NCBI GenBank assembly: GCA_026399025.1
Contig: JAPLRU010000051.1
Span: 1 to 53,694 of the forward strand
Length of the DNA: 53,694 nt
Origin: Methylobacter sp.
GTDB lineage: Bacteria > Pseudomonadota > Gammaproteobacteria > Methylococcales > Methylomonadaceae
Direction of reading: 5' to 3'
The position numbers and the translations under genes were made by a program. The notes beneath the pieces were generated by a model. The model did not search any database. It was given only the letters and a program-made list of their open reading frames with translations, and was not told the origin of the DNA. The first letter of the stretch is position 1; each line of letters starts with the position of its first letter. Below, piece by piece: positions 53,570 to 53,694 of the stretch.

Positions 53570-53694
53570 CTAAATATCAAACTTACCCGCCAAAGCCAAT
53601 TGCACAGCAATGAGCGGGTTATATCCCTTATTTGCCATAGTTTGCAAATAGCTTGAAATGCGGCAATAGGCCTTGGCATAATCTTCCGACCGAA
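53570..53694 (-). mobile_element. C-terminal tail of a transposase, IS66-like, cut by the window edge
   Basis: The frame reads from the edge as SEDYAKAYCRISSYLQTMAN then KGYNPLIAVQLALAGKFDI and a stop. This matches my recollection of the last helix region of IS66-type transposases. The rest lies beyond the window. The family assignment is tentative. Confidence 0.4.

Overview
The window reads as chromosome of a gammaproteobacterium of moderate GC, and a methanotroph-like member (Methylococcales) is my best guess. The basis is gene order (recA-recX-alaS-lysC-csrA-tRNA-Ser; thrS-infC-rpmI-rplT-pheS-pheT-ihfA-merR; pdxA-rsmA), a zwf-pgl pair, a nifF-like flavodoxin behind a sigma-54-type promoter, and several families of short palindromic repeats. 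The taxonomic call is an inference from context; no marker such as pmoA lies in the window.

Layout. 1-8.5 kb: a palindromic repeat, a GH30 glycosidase, two overlapping GTPase genes, a second repeat copy, and a large divergent Hsp70 with a small membrane protein. 8.6-12.1 kb: an accessory stretch with an AT-rich gene carrying an HNH-like zinc module, a truncated orphan antitoxin, a repeat scar, and an ATPase/Toprim-like pair that resembles a minimal OLD-type defence module. 12.1-21.5 kb: core genes (a YhiN-type flavoprotein, an odd lactate/malate dehydrogenase, recA, recX, alaS, a Uma2 protein, lysC, csrA, tRNA-Ser and a strong terminator). 21.9-24.6 kb: a secreted M36 metallopeptidase.

24.7-31.6 kb is an island remnant. 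A tyrosine integrase gene next to tRNA-Pro has been split by a cassette of about 6.3 kb holding a VapBC-type pair, a complete type III restriction-modification system (mod-res) and an antitoxin followed by a Doc toxin killed by a stop codon. 31.7-39.3 kb is the minus-strand translation operon (thrS to merR) with tRNA-Val upstream; infC appears to start at a rare AUC codon. At 39.4-43.4 kb an ApaH homologue that has lost essentially all its metal ligands stands divergent to a putative NifA/sigma-54 operon: flavodoxin, unknown protein, GST, hemerythrin and AlkB-like protein. 43.5-46.2 kb: repeats around pdxA-rsmA. 46.2-50.4 kb: three overlapping adaptor-type export genes, one a PqqD-like/M50/HlyD fusion, with no transporter ATPase or outer-membrane channel in view. 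50.9-53.1 kb: pgl and zwf, which feed the oxidative pentose phosphate or Entner-Doudoroff route. The last 0.6 kb holds transposase and other gene remnants.

The points most worth following are the ATPase/Toprim pair with its HNH neighbour, the ApaH pseudoenzyme, the type III cassette inside a broken integrase, the three-adaptor exporter, and the nested repeat family. All family assignments come from reading motifs; no database search was run.
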